Origin: DATGUP01 sp035301265
GTDB lineage: Bacteria; Bacillota; Bacilli; Bacillales; Amphibacillaceae
DNA: 64,000 nt
Assembly: GCA_035301265.1 (NCBI GenBank)
Contig: DATGUP010000016.1
Span: forward strand, 25,211 to 89,210
Reading direction: 5' to 3'
Shown: positions 26,437 to 34,963 of the stretch, in pieces
Layout of the letters: each line of letters begins with the position of its first letter
Numbering within the stretch: the first letter of the stretch is position 1
The notes under the pieces: generated by a model
Seen by the model: the letters and a program-made list of their open reading frames with translations, nothing else
Database searches by the model: none
Told to the model about the DNA's origin: nothing
Position numbers and translations under genes: made by a program

Positions 26437-27409
26437 AGATCCGATCACTCTTTCTAAGCAAGAATATCAAAAATGGGCCACCGATAATCGCCATAATAAT
26501 CGAGGCAGGAATTTCCATAGGCGCCATAACTGTTCTTCCCAATGTATCGGCCGTTAAAATCAACAGCGCACCTGCAATCGTGGAAAAAGGTATCAACCAC
26601 TTATGATCGGTCCCGACTAATGAACGCCCGATATGCGGAATGAGCAAACCGACAAACGTAAACATACCCGCTATAGCCGTTGCGATTGATGCTAACAAAA
26701 CAGCTATAATCGAAATAACGAATCGCGCCCGATTCACACGAAAACCTAGATTTTTCAATGTTTTATCTTTCAATGCCAAATGGTTGCACCATGCATAAAC
26801 GAAAAACGCCAGAATAAGTCCAATCGAACCGTAAAGGACCATGATATGGACATCATCCCATGTTTTCATCGAAAGTGTTGAAGTCGTGACGGAAATATCG
26901 GACAGCATGCTGCTGGCATTTTGTGCACCAAGCAGTTCACTAAAACCGGTAAACACTGCGTTGATCGCAACACCGATTAAAATCATCCGCAATGGATCAA
27001 GTCCCGATTTCCAAGAAAACGCGTAAACGAGCAAAAAGGCGAGCGCTCCCCCTAAAAAAGAGAATAACGGTGTATAGAAGAATAAGGTTGGGAAAAAAGA
27101 AACCATTAAAATGGAAACAAATCCTGCTCCTGATGAAACACCAATAATTCCTGGCTCGGCTAAAGGGTTGCGCATCACCGCTTGCAAAAGCACTCCGGAT
27201 ACCGACAGTGCTGCGCCGGCAAACAAGGAAATGATAATACGTGGCAGGCGTAAATCTTTAATAATTTCTACATTCTCATTTGACCCTGTGAACAAGCCTT
27301 TAATCAGCTCGCTCGCGGATACGTCAATACTCCCTGTCACTGCTGAATAAATGATGACCCCAACAAGAAGGGCGATAACGCCAATAAAACTGATGATCTT
27401 TTTGTACAT
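26426..27409 (-). CDS. isdF: Haem/iron ABC transporter permease, FecCD family
   Basis: 327 residues and about ten membrane helices. The FecCD hallmarks RLPRIIISLFAGAALSVSGVL and FVGLLIPHIGRSLVG are present. It forms a homodimeric channel for haem delivered by the lipoprotein encoded upstream. AGAGG precedes the ATG. Together with the flanking genes it matches the order of Bacillus isd operons. Confidence 0.92.
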   Translation of the reverse strand: MYKKIISFIGVIALLVGVIIYSAVTGSIDVSASELIKGLFTGSNENVEIIKDLRLPRIIISLFAGAALSVSGVLLQAVMRNPLAEPGIIGVSSGAGFVSILMVSFFPTLFFYTPLFSFLGGALAFLLVYAFSWKSGLDPLRMILIGVAINAVFTGFSELLGAQNASSMLSDISVTTSTLSMKTWDDVHIMVLYGSIGLILAFFVYAWCNHLALKDKTLKNLGFRVNRARFVISIIAVLLASIATAIAGMFTFVGLLIPHIGRSLVGTDHKWLIPFSTIAGALLILTADTLGRTVMAPMEIPASIIMAIIGGPFLIFLLRKSDRIYGN

Positions 27410-27460
27410 CGTTTATACCTCTTTACTAGTCAACTAAGATATTTCTAGTTGTATGTGAAT

Positions 27461-28363
27461 CTAATTGGATTCTTCGGGATAAAGAATCTCGACCAATTCC
27501 TCTAACGCTTCGGGTGCAGCTAAATTAGCTGTTGTGCCAAAGCGTGTTTCCTCTAAATCATACACTCGATCGTTTTGGACAGCTTTGAAATGCTTCCAAA
27601 TATCATTTTCAGCAAACTCTTTATCGAACATCTCCACAACTTCATCAGGCATTCCGTGAGCCATGCGCAATATGACATCTGGATTCGATTGTTGTAAGTT
27701 TTCCGTATTAGAAGCAATGTATTCCCTATCCTCATCTTGAATGGCATTTATGCCACCAGCTCGTTTGACAAGATCACCGACATAGGAATTTTCCGTTGCT
27801 ACGAGATAGCTCCCTGGAACTCCGAGTAAAATCAGAACGGTTGGAGATTCTTTTCCTTCCACTTTTTTTTCTGTTTCAGACAGCTTCTTTTCAAAACGGT
27901 TCACGATTTGTTCAGCTTGTTCTGTGCGGTCATATTTTTCCCCAAGATCGCGTATTGCATCATACATGCCTTCAACACTTTCTAAATCGATGAACGTAAC
28001 CGGTATATCAGCTTTTTCAAAAGCATCCTCTAAATCGGACTGCAATGTAGTAACCGATAGCACGTCTGTCGGCTGGAGTGACTTGATAATCTCCATATCT
28101 GGCTCCATCGGATTGCCGACCTCTTCAGCTTCAGCATAGCGCTCGGGTAAGTCTTTATAACTTGTCGGAATACCGACAAGATCTAATTCCAATTTGTCCA
28201 TGATCTCTGTCAAAGCAACGGTCGTCGCTACAATTCGATCCTCCTCTTCTTCAGCAGTCACATCCGATTGGCTATTTGATTGGGAATCTCCTGCACTCGA
28301 TGCGCAGCCCGCTGCTAACAAAAGTCCGACCATCATAAGGGACAAGCTTAATTTGTATTTCAC
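27461..28363 (-). CDS. isdE: Haem-binding lipoprotein, IsdE-like
   Basis: 300 residues. With the GTG at 28363 the protein starts with a textbook lipoprotein signal, charged MKYK then a hydrophobic stretch ending LAAGC (Cys20). The mature part is a class III periplasmic-binding-like protein: IVATTVALTEIMDKLELDLVG and EPDMEIIKSLQPTDVLSVT are IsdE style. AGAGGTG is eight bases from the GTG. An upstream ATG at 28396 would spoil the signal peptide. It hands haem from NEAT proteins to the permease. Confidence 0.92.
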   Translation of the reverse strand: MKYKLSLSLMMVGLLLAAGCASSAGDSQSNSQSDVTAEEEEDRIVATTVALTEIMDKLELDLVGIPTSYKDLPERYAEAEEVGNPMEPDMEIIKSLQPTDVLSVTTLQSDLEDAFEKADIPVTFIDLESVEGMYDAIRDLGEKYDRTEQAEQIVNRFEKKLSETEKKVEGKESPTVLILLGVPGSYLVATENSYVGDLVKRAGGINAIQDEDREYIASNTENLQQSNPDVILRMAHGMPDEVVEMFDKEFAENDIWKHFKAVQNDRVYDLEETRFGTTANLAAPEALEELVEILYPEESN

Positions 28364-28426
28364 GGGTTGAACACCTCTTTCTTTAAAGGCGTACATCTGT
28401 TTGCAAAATGTTTTAATAGCAAAGGA

Positions 28427-28456
28427 AGTCTTACCGCCGCATGTAGGCAGTAAGAC
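28427..28456 (-). terminator. Partial terminator/attenuator between the NEAT gene and isdE
   Basis: On the minus strand AGTCTTACTGCC pairs with GGCGGTAAGACT. The following T content is weak (TTCCTTTGCTATT), so it may only reduce transcription into the transporter genes or stabilise the NEAT mRNA 3' end. Confidence 0.55.
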
Positions 28457-28482
28457 TCGCGGATTTGCTATAGCCTATCAAT

Positions 28483-29268
28483 TTATGCATTGAAACGTTT
28501 CTTGAACTGAATGACCAATGGAATAGAAGCACTGATCAACAGAAGAGCATACAGTCCAATGTTGCTGGAGTCACCTGTTTTCGGGTTGGTGACTTCTTTG
28601 TCGGTCCCATCGTCTGATCCATTATTATTTCCTTCAACCGTGCCGTTTCCATTGTCACCGTTATCCGATCCGTTATTATCTTCAACCGTGCCGTTTCCAT
28701 TGTCGCCGTTGTCTTGTTGGTCATTGCCATCGTTGTCGTCGCTTTCCCCGCCGCTTGAACCTTCGCCCTCATCTTCTTCTTTTTGCGGCAGGTCATCCAG
28801 GCCATTTAACTGTAATCTGAACTCAGGCTCGTGTCCATCCTCTAGACCTGGAAAGCCTGGAACAACATATCTTAATTGGGCAGGCAAAATCGTCTCTACT
28901 GAATCCAATTCATACGTGTAGTATGTGACAGTTCCACCGTCTTCTTCAGCAATTGGCTCCTTACCATCTACTTTGACCCATTCAATGTCGAAATCAAAAT
29001 CACCAAACTCACCCTCGCCTTCGCCGCTTTTAGCAATGCCTAATGTAAGGGTTATATTTTCCCCTTTGACTGATAAATTAGCTGTACTATCAATAAATCC
29101 TCCAGCAACCGATTCCTCATCAGCATTTGCCTCGAGGGCACTAATATTGATATCATAATCACCATCTGCAATATCATAACTATCCGCAAATACCGCACTG
29201 CCCATCATTGGCAATGTAAATAAGCTAATGACAAGTGCCAACATGATTTTCAAACTTTTATGCATCAT
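28483..29268 (-). CDS. isdC: Wall-anchored NEAT-domain protein with NPKTG sorting signal
   Basis: 261 residues: signal peptide (1 to about 28), one NEAT-like domain (about 30-165), a low-complexity Asp/Gly/Asn linker containing two copies of DNGDNGNGTVE, then the sortase signal NPKTGD, a hydrophobic helix and a KKRF tail. NPKTG is the sortase B motif in Bacillus IsdC. Notably the last NEAT strands read VVPGFPGLEDGH, without the Tyr that ligates haem in classical NEAT domains, unlike the partner protein upstream. GGAGAGG precedes the ATG. Confidence 0.88.
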   Translation of the reverse strand: MMHKSLKIMLALVISLFTLPMMGSAVFADSYDIADGDYDINISALEANADEESVAGGFIDSTANLSVKGENITLTLGIAKSGEGEGEFGDFDFDIEWVKVDGKEPIAEEDGGTVTYYTYELDSVETILPAQLRYVVPGFPGLEDGHEPEFRLQLNGLDDLPQKEEDEGEGSSGGESDDNDGNDQQDNGDNGNGTVEDNNGSDNGDNGNGTVEGNNNGSDDGTDKEVTNPKTGDSSNIGLYALLLISASIPLVIQFKKRFNA

Positions 29269-29282
29269 GTTTCCTCTCCTTT

Positions 29283-29984
29283 TTATTTTATGTTTTTTTT
29301 GCTACGAAACATCCAAAAACCAACACCAATGACGATCAATACGCCAATAATTACAAGCACCATCCACATGGTATTCGAGGCACTGTCTTCTGAAGAAGTT
29401 GCTTTGGCGGCAGTCTTTGCCTCTTTTTCGCTTTCGCTAGTTAATGCTTCACTTTCATCACCTGTATCATTCTCAATACTTTCATCACCTCCTTCTGTAT
29501 TCGCATTTTCATCTGCGCGATCTTCAGAGGGTGCTGTCTCTAAATCATCAACATCAAACACTGCCCGTGCCGTGTGCGTCGTATCATATAAGTCCGGAAC
29601 AACAACATGCATTTCCATCTCGACTGGCTCGGTCAAATCCTCATCTACCCGAAATTTAACCGTTCGTGTATCTTCACTTTCATCTTCACTGATCACCTCA
29701 ACAGGGCCACTCGGCGCACTCAACGATTTAATCATATCCGCCCCAGTTACCGTTAATTGAATATATTTTGTTCCATTTTCCACAATGAGTTTAGCTGGCT
29801 TAGTAAAATAACCGTCCGCTATCGACGTATTGTCGTTATCGGCTTCTATCATCTCGTAATCAATTTCATACGTTCCATCGGCGATATCGGCATCAGCCGA
29901 TTCTCCAAACCATCCGCTGTAAACTTGAAAAAACACTACCGCTATAATTGCGAGCGGAACGATCGGCAGGAGCTGTCTTCGCAT
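29283..29984 (-). CDS. Membrane-anchored NEAT-domain haem-binding protein
   Basis: 233 residues: N-terminal membrane signal (7-23), one NEAT domain (about 33-150) with VVVPDLYDTTHTARAVF carrying the Tyr expected to bind haem iron, an acidic Glu/Ser/Asp linker, and a C-terminal membrane helix (MVLVIIGVLIVIGVGFWMF) with a basic tail but no LPXTG or NPKTG motif. It is therefore held in the membrane rather than linked to the wall. It is the first gene of the haem-uptake operon, with GGGAGGGAG before the ATG. Confidence 0.85.
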   Translation of the reverse strand: MRRQLLPIVPLAIIAVVFFQVYSGWFGESADADIADGTYEIDYEMIEADNDNTSIADGYFTKPAKLIVENGTKYIQLTVTGADMIKSLSAPSGPVEVISEDESEDTRTVKFRVDEDLTEPVEMEMHVVVPDLYDTTHTARAVFDVDDLETAPSEDRADENANTEGGDESIENDTGDESEALTSESEKEAKTAAKATSSEDSASNTMWMVLVIIGVLIVIGVGFWMFRSKKNIK

Positions 29985-30034
29985 GTCTATTATCTCCCTC
30001 CCATTTATTTACACTAACGACACGAGCTTGTGCT

Positions 30035-30063
30035 ATTCTATAAAGTAGAAATGTGCTTGATAA
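30035..30063 (-). promoter_or_regulatory. Possible promoter of the haem-uptake operon
   Basis: On the minus strand TTATCA (30058-30063), 17 bases, TAGAAT (30035-30040), about 50 bases upstream of the first NEAT gene. No convincing Fur box was found nearby. Confidence 0.4.
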
Positions 30064-30305
30064 AAATTCTATGTAAAACTTCCTATTACAGATAGTGTCA
30101 TGTTTTTAATAGCCATACTTACTATATCAGTAAATGTATGACAGAACAATGAATATAAGATGAACAATATATGACATATTGATGAATAATTTGTGAATAA
30201 AATGTGAACATAATTGTTCGTATTTTAAGCCAGGTGAATGCAGACTACGTTTCTATATCAATGCTATACAACTGTTTTGCCGAGTCTAGTAATATCGTTC
30301 AAAAT
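30064..30305. other. Intergenic, no gene seen
   Basis: AT-rich region between the haem operon promoter and the terminator of the DUF3298 gene. It contains repeated TGTGAATAAAATGTGAAC-like words around 30190-30210, of unknown meaning. Confidence 0.45.
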
Positions 30306-30306
30306 A

Positions 30307-30334
30307 AAAGCATCGGCCCTTAGGCTGATGCTTT
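30307..30334 (-). terminator. Intrinsic terminator after the DUF3298 gene
   Basis: On the minus strand AAAGCATCAGCC pairs with GGCCGATGCTTT around CTAAG-like loop bases, followed by TTATTTT. Confidence 0.85.
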
Positions 30335-30356
30335 GCCATAATAATAAATTTGCACT

Positions 30357-30977
30357 TTAACTGGCTGCCAACCGCGCTAGCAATCCATCATGTGGGATGA
30401 TTGACTCCAGCTTATAAATCGGTATAGGAAACATCGGGGCACCGACATAATGCGGAGTAATGGTCAACGGTTGAAAAAACAGAACGATTGTTTTGTCAGC
30501 GATATAAAAATCTTGATCGGGCTGAATGGCCTCAAATGAATTCAACACAGGGATATCGCGCTCGGACAGTTGCTGTCGTATATGCGCCGACAATTGATGT
30601 ACATAATCACTCTCAGGTTGGAACAGATCATTGAGCTCATATTGTTTTCCTGACGTTAAATCAAATGTCATAGCTTCAAAACGCGTCAAGCCATTAGCAT
30701 AATTTGATGCAATGGCATAGTTCGTTAATACAAGACTAAGAACAGAACGTTCGTTTGTTTTAATTTCATACATCCCTAGCATTTCAGCAAAAACAGCCAC
30801 GTCTTGTTCTACGTGTTGGCGCTGTATGAGATTAAGAGTAGCACGATAAATCGACTGGTTAATCGTCTGCTGTATAAATTCGTCCGTCAATCCTTTAATT
30901 TGCGGAAAATAGATCATTATCCCTTGGTGTGATATCATATACGTTTGTATGCTCACAGGCAATGATTGTACGACCAT
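30357..30977 (-). CDS. DUF4163/DUF3298 domain protein
   Basis: 206 residues. An N-terminal DUF4163-like part (MIYFPQIKGLTDEFIQQTIN) is followed by a DUF3298-like part (TSGKQYELNDLFQPESDY and FYIADKTIVLFFQPLTITPHY). This pair of domains occurs in the extracytoplasmic half of RsiV-type anti-sigma factors and in stand-alone Bacillus proteins. No signal peptide or membrane helix is visible here, so this copy looks cytoplasmic. The role is unknown. Confidence 0.8.
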   Translation of the reverse strand: MVVQSLPVSIQTYMISHQGIMIYFPQIKGLTDEFIQQTINQSIYRATLNLIQRQHVEQDVAVFAEMLGMYEIKTNERSVLSLVLTNYAIASNYANGLTRFEAMTFDLTSGKQYELNDLFQPESDYVHQLSAHIRQQLSERDIPVLNSFEAIQPDQDFYIADKTIVLFFQPLTITPHYVGAPMFPIPIYKLESIIPHDGLLARLAAS

Positions 30978-31096
30978 TCGGATCCCTCGCTTTTTGCGTA
31001 TTTACGTTAATGTATGTTGCATTAGGCATAAGCGTTCGATCATTTGTCCATCACATTAGTGCCATAGGGTTTCTTGGTCGTACAGTTCGTTTGGCT

Positions 31097-33115
31097 CTAT
31101 ACGTTTAACAACTTGGCATTGATCGCAACAATGATCGTGCTCAAGCTCATAAGTCCCGCTCCGACCGCTGGGCTCAAGACGATGCCGATCGGTGCCAGCA
31201 CCCCTGCTGCAAGCGGGATTGCCAAAATATTGTACCCTGCCGCCCACCATAAATTTTGAACCATTTTCCGGTATGTCTTTTTCGACAAATCGATCAATGA
31301 TACGACATCTTTCGGATTGCTTTTTACAAGGATGACATCCGCTGTTTCTATAGCTATATCGGTTCCAGCTCCGATCGCAATACCTAAGTCGGCTGTTGCC
31401 AAAGCAGGCGCATCGTTGATTCCGTCACCCGTCATAGCTACTTGCCAACCCTGTTTTTGTATGTTTTCGACGTGATCGGCCTTTTTATCGGGTAAAACTT
31501 CTGCATGAACCTCGTCGATATCCAATCGTTTAGCGACCCAATCCGCCACGCTTTGTTGATCGCCTGTTAGCATAATGGGGTGGATACCTTTTTCTTTTAA
31601 AACATCTACGGCTTCTTTTGCCGTTTGGCGTACCATATCAGCAAGGGCGATCATACCGATGAATGCATCGTCCAGTAAAACGAATACAACCGTTTTTCCT
31701 TCATTTGACATAGCGTTAAAGGCTTTCTCATCATATGACAGGCCGTGATTAGCTGCATAGCCCGGGCTCGCGACCGTCACTTTTCTGCCATTGACAACGC
31801 CTTGTATGCCTTTGCCTGTCAGAGATTCAAAATCAGCTGTCTCCTTGAGCGCCACTCCCTTTTCCTGTGCCGATTTGACAATTCCTGCGGCAATGGGGTG
31901 CTCTGAATGTTGTTCCACGCTTGCCGCCCACTGCAGCACCTCTTTCTCCGCAAAATCTTCAGCTGGAACGATATCGGCTACACCAAACGCTCCTTCTGTC
32001 AATGTTCCCGTTTTATCAAAAACGACTGCGTTCAGGCAGCGTGCCCTTTCAAAATTGGCCCGATTTCTAATGAGCAAACCATGCTTAGCAGCAATCGATG
32101 TCGATACGGCAATCACAAGCGGAGCTGCCAATCCGAGCGCATGCGGACAAGTAATCACCATCACCGTGACCATCCGCTCTAGCGATGCAGCAAACGAATA
32201 GCCGAAAAAAAGCCAAATAATCAATGTCACCAAACCCGAAGCAAGCGCTAAATAAAACAGCCATTTTGCTGCGCGATTCATTAAATCTTGTGTTCTCGAC
32301 TTGGATTCCTGTGCCTCCTTAACCAAGGTAATGACTTGGGAAAGGTAGGAATTGTCGCCCGTTTTTTCTACTTGAATCGTTAATGATCCTTCTTTGTTTA
32401 CCGAACCGCCTATGACTTCGTCGCCTTTACCTTTTTCTGCAGGGACGGATTCCCCAGTAAGCATGGATTCGTCGATAGCCGAACGGCCGTCCAGAATGAT
32501 TCCGTCTACAGGAACTTGTTCACCAGGTTTGACAAGCACCCGGTCATGATGTTTCAAAGCCGATAGCGGGACATCCGCTATATTTCCTTGCTCATCCAGT
32601 TTGTGCGCTTCATTAGGCATAAGCTTGATGAGCTCTTCTAACGCATGGGAAGCTCCCATTACCGAGCGCATTTCAATCCAATGGCCGAGGAGCATAATAT
32701 CGATCAAAGTCGCCAGTTCCCAGAAAAAATCTTGGCCTTGCAACCCAAAAACGGTAAAAGAACTATACACGTAGGCGACGGCTATAGCGAGGCCGATCAG
32801 TGTCATCATGCCGGGATTTCTATCTTTTAATTCATCGATCCCTCCGGCAATAAACGGCCATCCGCCATAAAAAAATATAAACGTCGACAGGCCGAACAAA
32901 ATATATGAACTACCGGCAAATTGCCACGCCACACCAAAAAAAGACTGAATCGCGGGCGACATAATGAGAATGGGGATGGTCACAATGAGGGAAATATAAA
33001 ACCGTTTCCTGAAGTCGTTTACCATATCTCCATGATCGTGATGGTCTGAATGGCTGTGCTGCTTTCTTGAATCATGATGGGACCGGTGTGTTTGGTTATC
33101 GTAAAAGTTTACCAT
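31097..33115 (-). CDS. copB: CopB-type heavy-metal P-type ATPase
   Basis: 672 residues. The N-terminus is His-rich (HRSHHDSRKQHSHSDHHDHG) instead of an HMA domain. The membrane metal motif is CPH (ITCPHALGLAAP), the P1B-3 signature, and the phosphorylation site is DKTGTLTEG. Such pumps export copper or silver. It lies apart from the csoR-copA-copZ genes and has no CsoR-like box in front that I can recognise, so its control is unclear. GGGTGAG precedes the ATG. Confidence 0.94.
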   Translation of the reverse strand: MVNFYDNQTHRSHHDSRKQHSHSDHHDHGDMVNDFRKRFYISLIVTIPILIMSPAIQSFFGVAWQFAGSSYILFGLSTFIFFYGGWPFIAGGIDELKDRNPGMMTLIGLAIAVAYVYSSFTVFGLQGQDFFWELATLIDIMLLGHWIEMRSVMGASHALEELIKLMPNEAHKLDEQGNIADVPLSALKHHDRVLVKPGEQVPVDGIILDGRSAIDESMLTGESVPAEKGKGDEVIGGSVNKEGSLTIQVEKTGDNSYLSQVITLVKEAQESKSRTQDLMNRAAKWLFYLALASGLVTLIIWLFFGYSFAASLERMVTVMVITCPHALGLAAPLVIAVSTSIAAKHGLLIRNRANFERARCLNAVVFDKTGTLTEGAFGVADIVPAEDFAEKEVLQWAASVEQHSEHPIAAGIVKSAQEKGVALKETADFESLTGKGIQGVVNGRKVTVASPGYAANHGLSYDEKAFNAMSNEGKTVVFVLLDDAFIGMIALADMVRQTAKEAVDVLKEKGIHPIMLTGDQQSVADWVAKRLDIDEVHAEVLPDKKADHVENIQKQGWQVAMTGDGINDAPALATADLGIAIGAGTDIAIETADVILVKSNPKDVVSLIDLSKKTYRKMVQNLWWAAGYNILAIPLAAGVLAPIGIVLSPAVGAGLMSLSTIIVAINAKLLNV

Positions 33116-33349
33116 ATATTCTCACCCTTGTAAAGTATCGTCACACTAAGCTTACTTTACCCTTATACCGTATATTATATTTACACCGGGTAACGTAACC
33201 GTCGCTCTATATCACGGAAAGAATCAATAGAAATGAAATGCACCTTTTTTTGTATACGTCAGGCACGATGCGACATTAGAACAGCAGAAAAAATCAGCTT
33301 TAAAAGGGTTCAAAAACACGAATGCACTCTTAATGCTTGATACATCCAC

Positions 33350-34471
33350 CTATCGTTTAACTGATGGTGTGACATGCCGTTTTTTATGCTCTTTATTATG
33401 CCCCATTACTTTAAATAACCATTTTAATAGAGGCGGCACGGCAAAAAAGATGGAAAAGGTACGAAAGAGTTGGTAACCGGACACAATCGATAAATCAGCA
33501 CCGATCGCATGAGCGATAATACTCATCTGATCCATCCCTCCAGGTGCCAGACTTAAAAGAGCTGTCGCTTTAGTTACATGATGCATTCCCGTCAACAGCA
33601 TCGCGAGCAAAATCGAACCGAGCATCAACATCAATCCACTTCCGATAGCTAGACTAATCGATCGGGCTTTATGATCGATTTGGTCTGTCTCTAACATCAA
33701 CCCGATATGCGTACCGATCATCAGCTGAGCGACATTAATAAGCGGTGCCGGCAAGTGAGGACCATTTAAACCAGCGAGCTGAAGTAGAACCGTCGCAATC
33801 AACGGCCCTAGTAAATAAGCCGTTGGAAAGTTGATCTTGTTTCCTATAACAGCAAACGCTATACAAACAACGGCAAAAAATACGATGTTCGGAAACAAAG
33901 GGGCTGATTCCGCAACAGATGCGGCAGATGTCGACATATTTTCCGCCGTGGATTGATTAAAAATTGGAATGGAGACTAGCAATGGCATCGAAATGACGAT
34001 GATCATGAGGCGAATCACTTGTGTGACCGTAACAACCGCTAGATTGATACCTTTCGTTTCCTCTGCTAACACAACGACCTGTGTCAAACCACCGGGGATA
34101 CTGCCCAACAAAGCTGATTGAAAATCGGTATTAGATAAGCGTGAAACAACATAGGCAATACCTGCACACCATAGCATCAACAATAACGTCAGCAATAGCA
34201 TCGAGGGCAGTTGGTTGGCCATCTCCCTTAATGCCGCAGTAGTCATAGATAAACCGATCGTATAACCAACAATTACCATTCCTGTATCGCGGAGGGAATC
34301 ATGCCATGTGAGATGCCACTTGAGCACATTTTTCCCTAAAACCATAATAATCATCGGGCCTAAAAGCCACGGAACCGGGATGTGCAACAGTTTGAAAAAC
34401 ATTCCTCCAATGATCGCAACAATTAAAGTGATTATAAATCTTCCATATTTGTTCGATAAATATTGATACAA
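33350..34471 (-). CDS. AbrB-family membrane protein (COG3180)
   Basis: 373 residues made of two homologous halves of membrane helices. Repeated signatures LLGSIPGGLTQVVVLAEE and LLSLAPGGMDQMSIIAHA are those of the AbrB duplication family (putative ammonia monooxygenase-like/AbrB transporters). Substrate unknown. The start is a TTG with AAGAGG nine bases upstream. It separates copB from the copZ-copA-csoR cluster on the same strand. Confidence 0.88.
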   Translation of the reverse strand: MYQYLSNKYGRFIITLIVAIIGGMFFKLLHIPVPWLLGPMIIMVLGKNVLKWHLTWHDSLRDTGMVIVGYTIGLSMTTAALREMANQLPSMLLLTLLLMLWCAGIAYVVSRLSNTDFQSALLGSIPGGLTQVVVLAEETKGINLAVVTVTQVIRLMIIVISMPLLVSIPIFNQSTAENMSTSAASVAESAPLFPNIVFFAVVCIAFAVIGNKINFPTAYLLGPLIATVLLQLAGLNGPHLPAPLINVAQLMIGTHIGLMLETDQIDHKARSISLAIGSGLMLMLGSILLAMLLTGMHHVTKATALLSLAPGGMDQMSIIAHAIGADLSIVSGYQLFRTFSIFFAVPPLLKWLFKVMGHNKEHKKRHVTPSVKR

Positions 34472-34597
34472 TATGCAATGCCTCTTTTCAATAATAAATG
34501 TTTTGAACCGTTTGAATAATCAAAAGCAGAGATGAACTAGCGCGTTTTCGACCGCGGTTGCACAGTAAAACATTCACTGTGATCAATTCGCCCCCAT

Positions 34598-34630
34598 TAA
34601 AAAGAGCCGATTCGTACAGGGAACCGGCTC
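34598..34630 (-). terminator. Intrinsic terminator after copZ
   Basis: On the minus strand GAGCCGGTTC pairs with GAATCGGCTC, followed by TTTTTAAT. It closes the csoR-copA-copZ unit. Confidence 0.87.
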
Positions 34631-34640
34631 GTATATTAAC

Positions 34641-34847
34641 TTAAGCGACATCATAACCTTGATCTTCTATTGCTTTGCGCATCGTTTCTTTTGTTACTTG
34701 ATTAGCATCATAGGTTACGTCAACTTTTCCCGTCTCTACATTGACTTCGACCTGCTCGATGCCGTCAAGCTCTTTGAGTGCTCCTTCAACTGCCGATTTA
34801 CAGTGGTTGCAAGTCATTCCTTTGACATCCAGTGTCATATTTTGCAT
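34641..34847 (-). CDS. copZ: Copper chaperone CopZ
   Basis: 68 residues forming one HMA domain. The metal-binding motif is GMTCNHC. It carries Cu(I) to CopA and CsoR. AGGGGG precedes the ATG. It is the last gene of the csoR-copA-copZ unit, with about 115 bases behind copA. Confidence 0.96.
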   Translation of the reverse strand: MQNMTLDVKGMTCNHCKSAVEGALKELDGIEQVEVNVETGKVDVTYDANQVTKETMRKAIEDQGYDVA

Positions 34848-34963
34848 ACCGCCTCACCCCCTTTCAACATCGTATTAATTTATTTTCAACTATTACTATT
34901 ATCTACACAAATTGACACGGGCGGACAAACAAAACGTTGTTTAACTAAAACATCGATATGCGT

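Noticed and set aside
29985..30250. Fur box upstream of the haem operon
   Set aside because: Several AT-rich words were inspected, but none approaches the GATAATGATAATCATTATC consensus closely enough.
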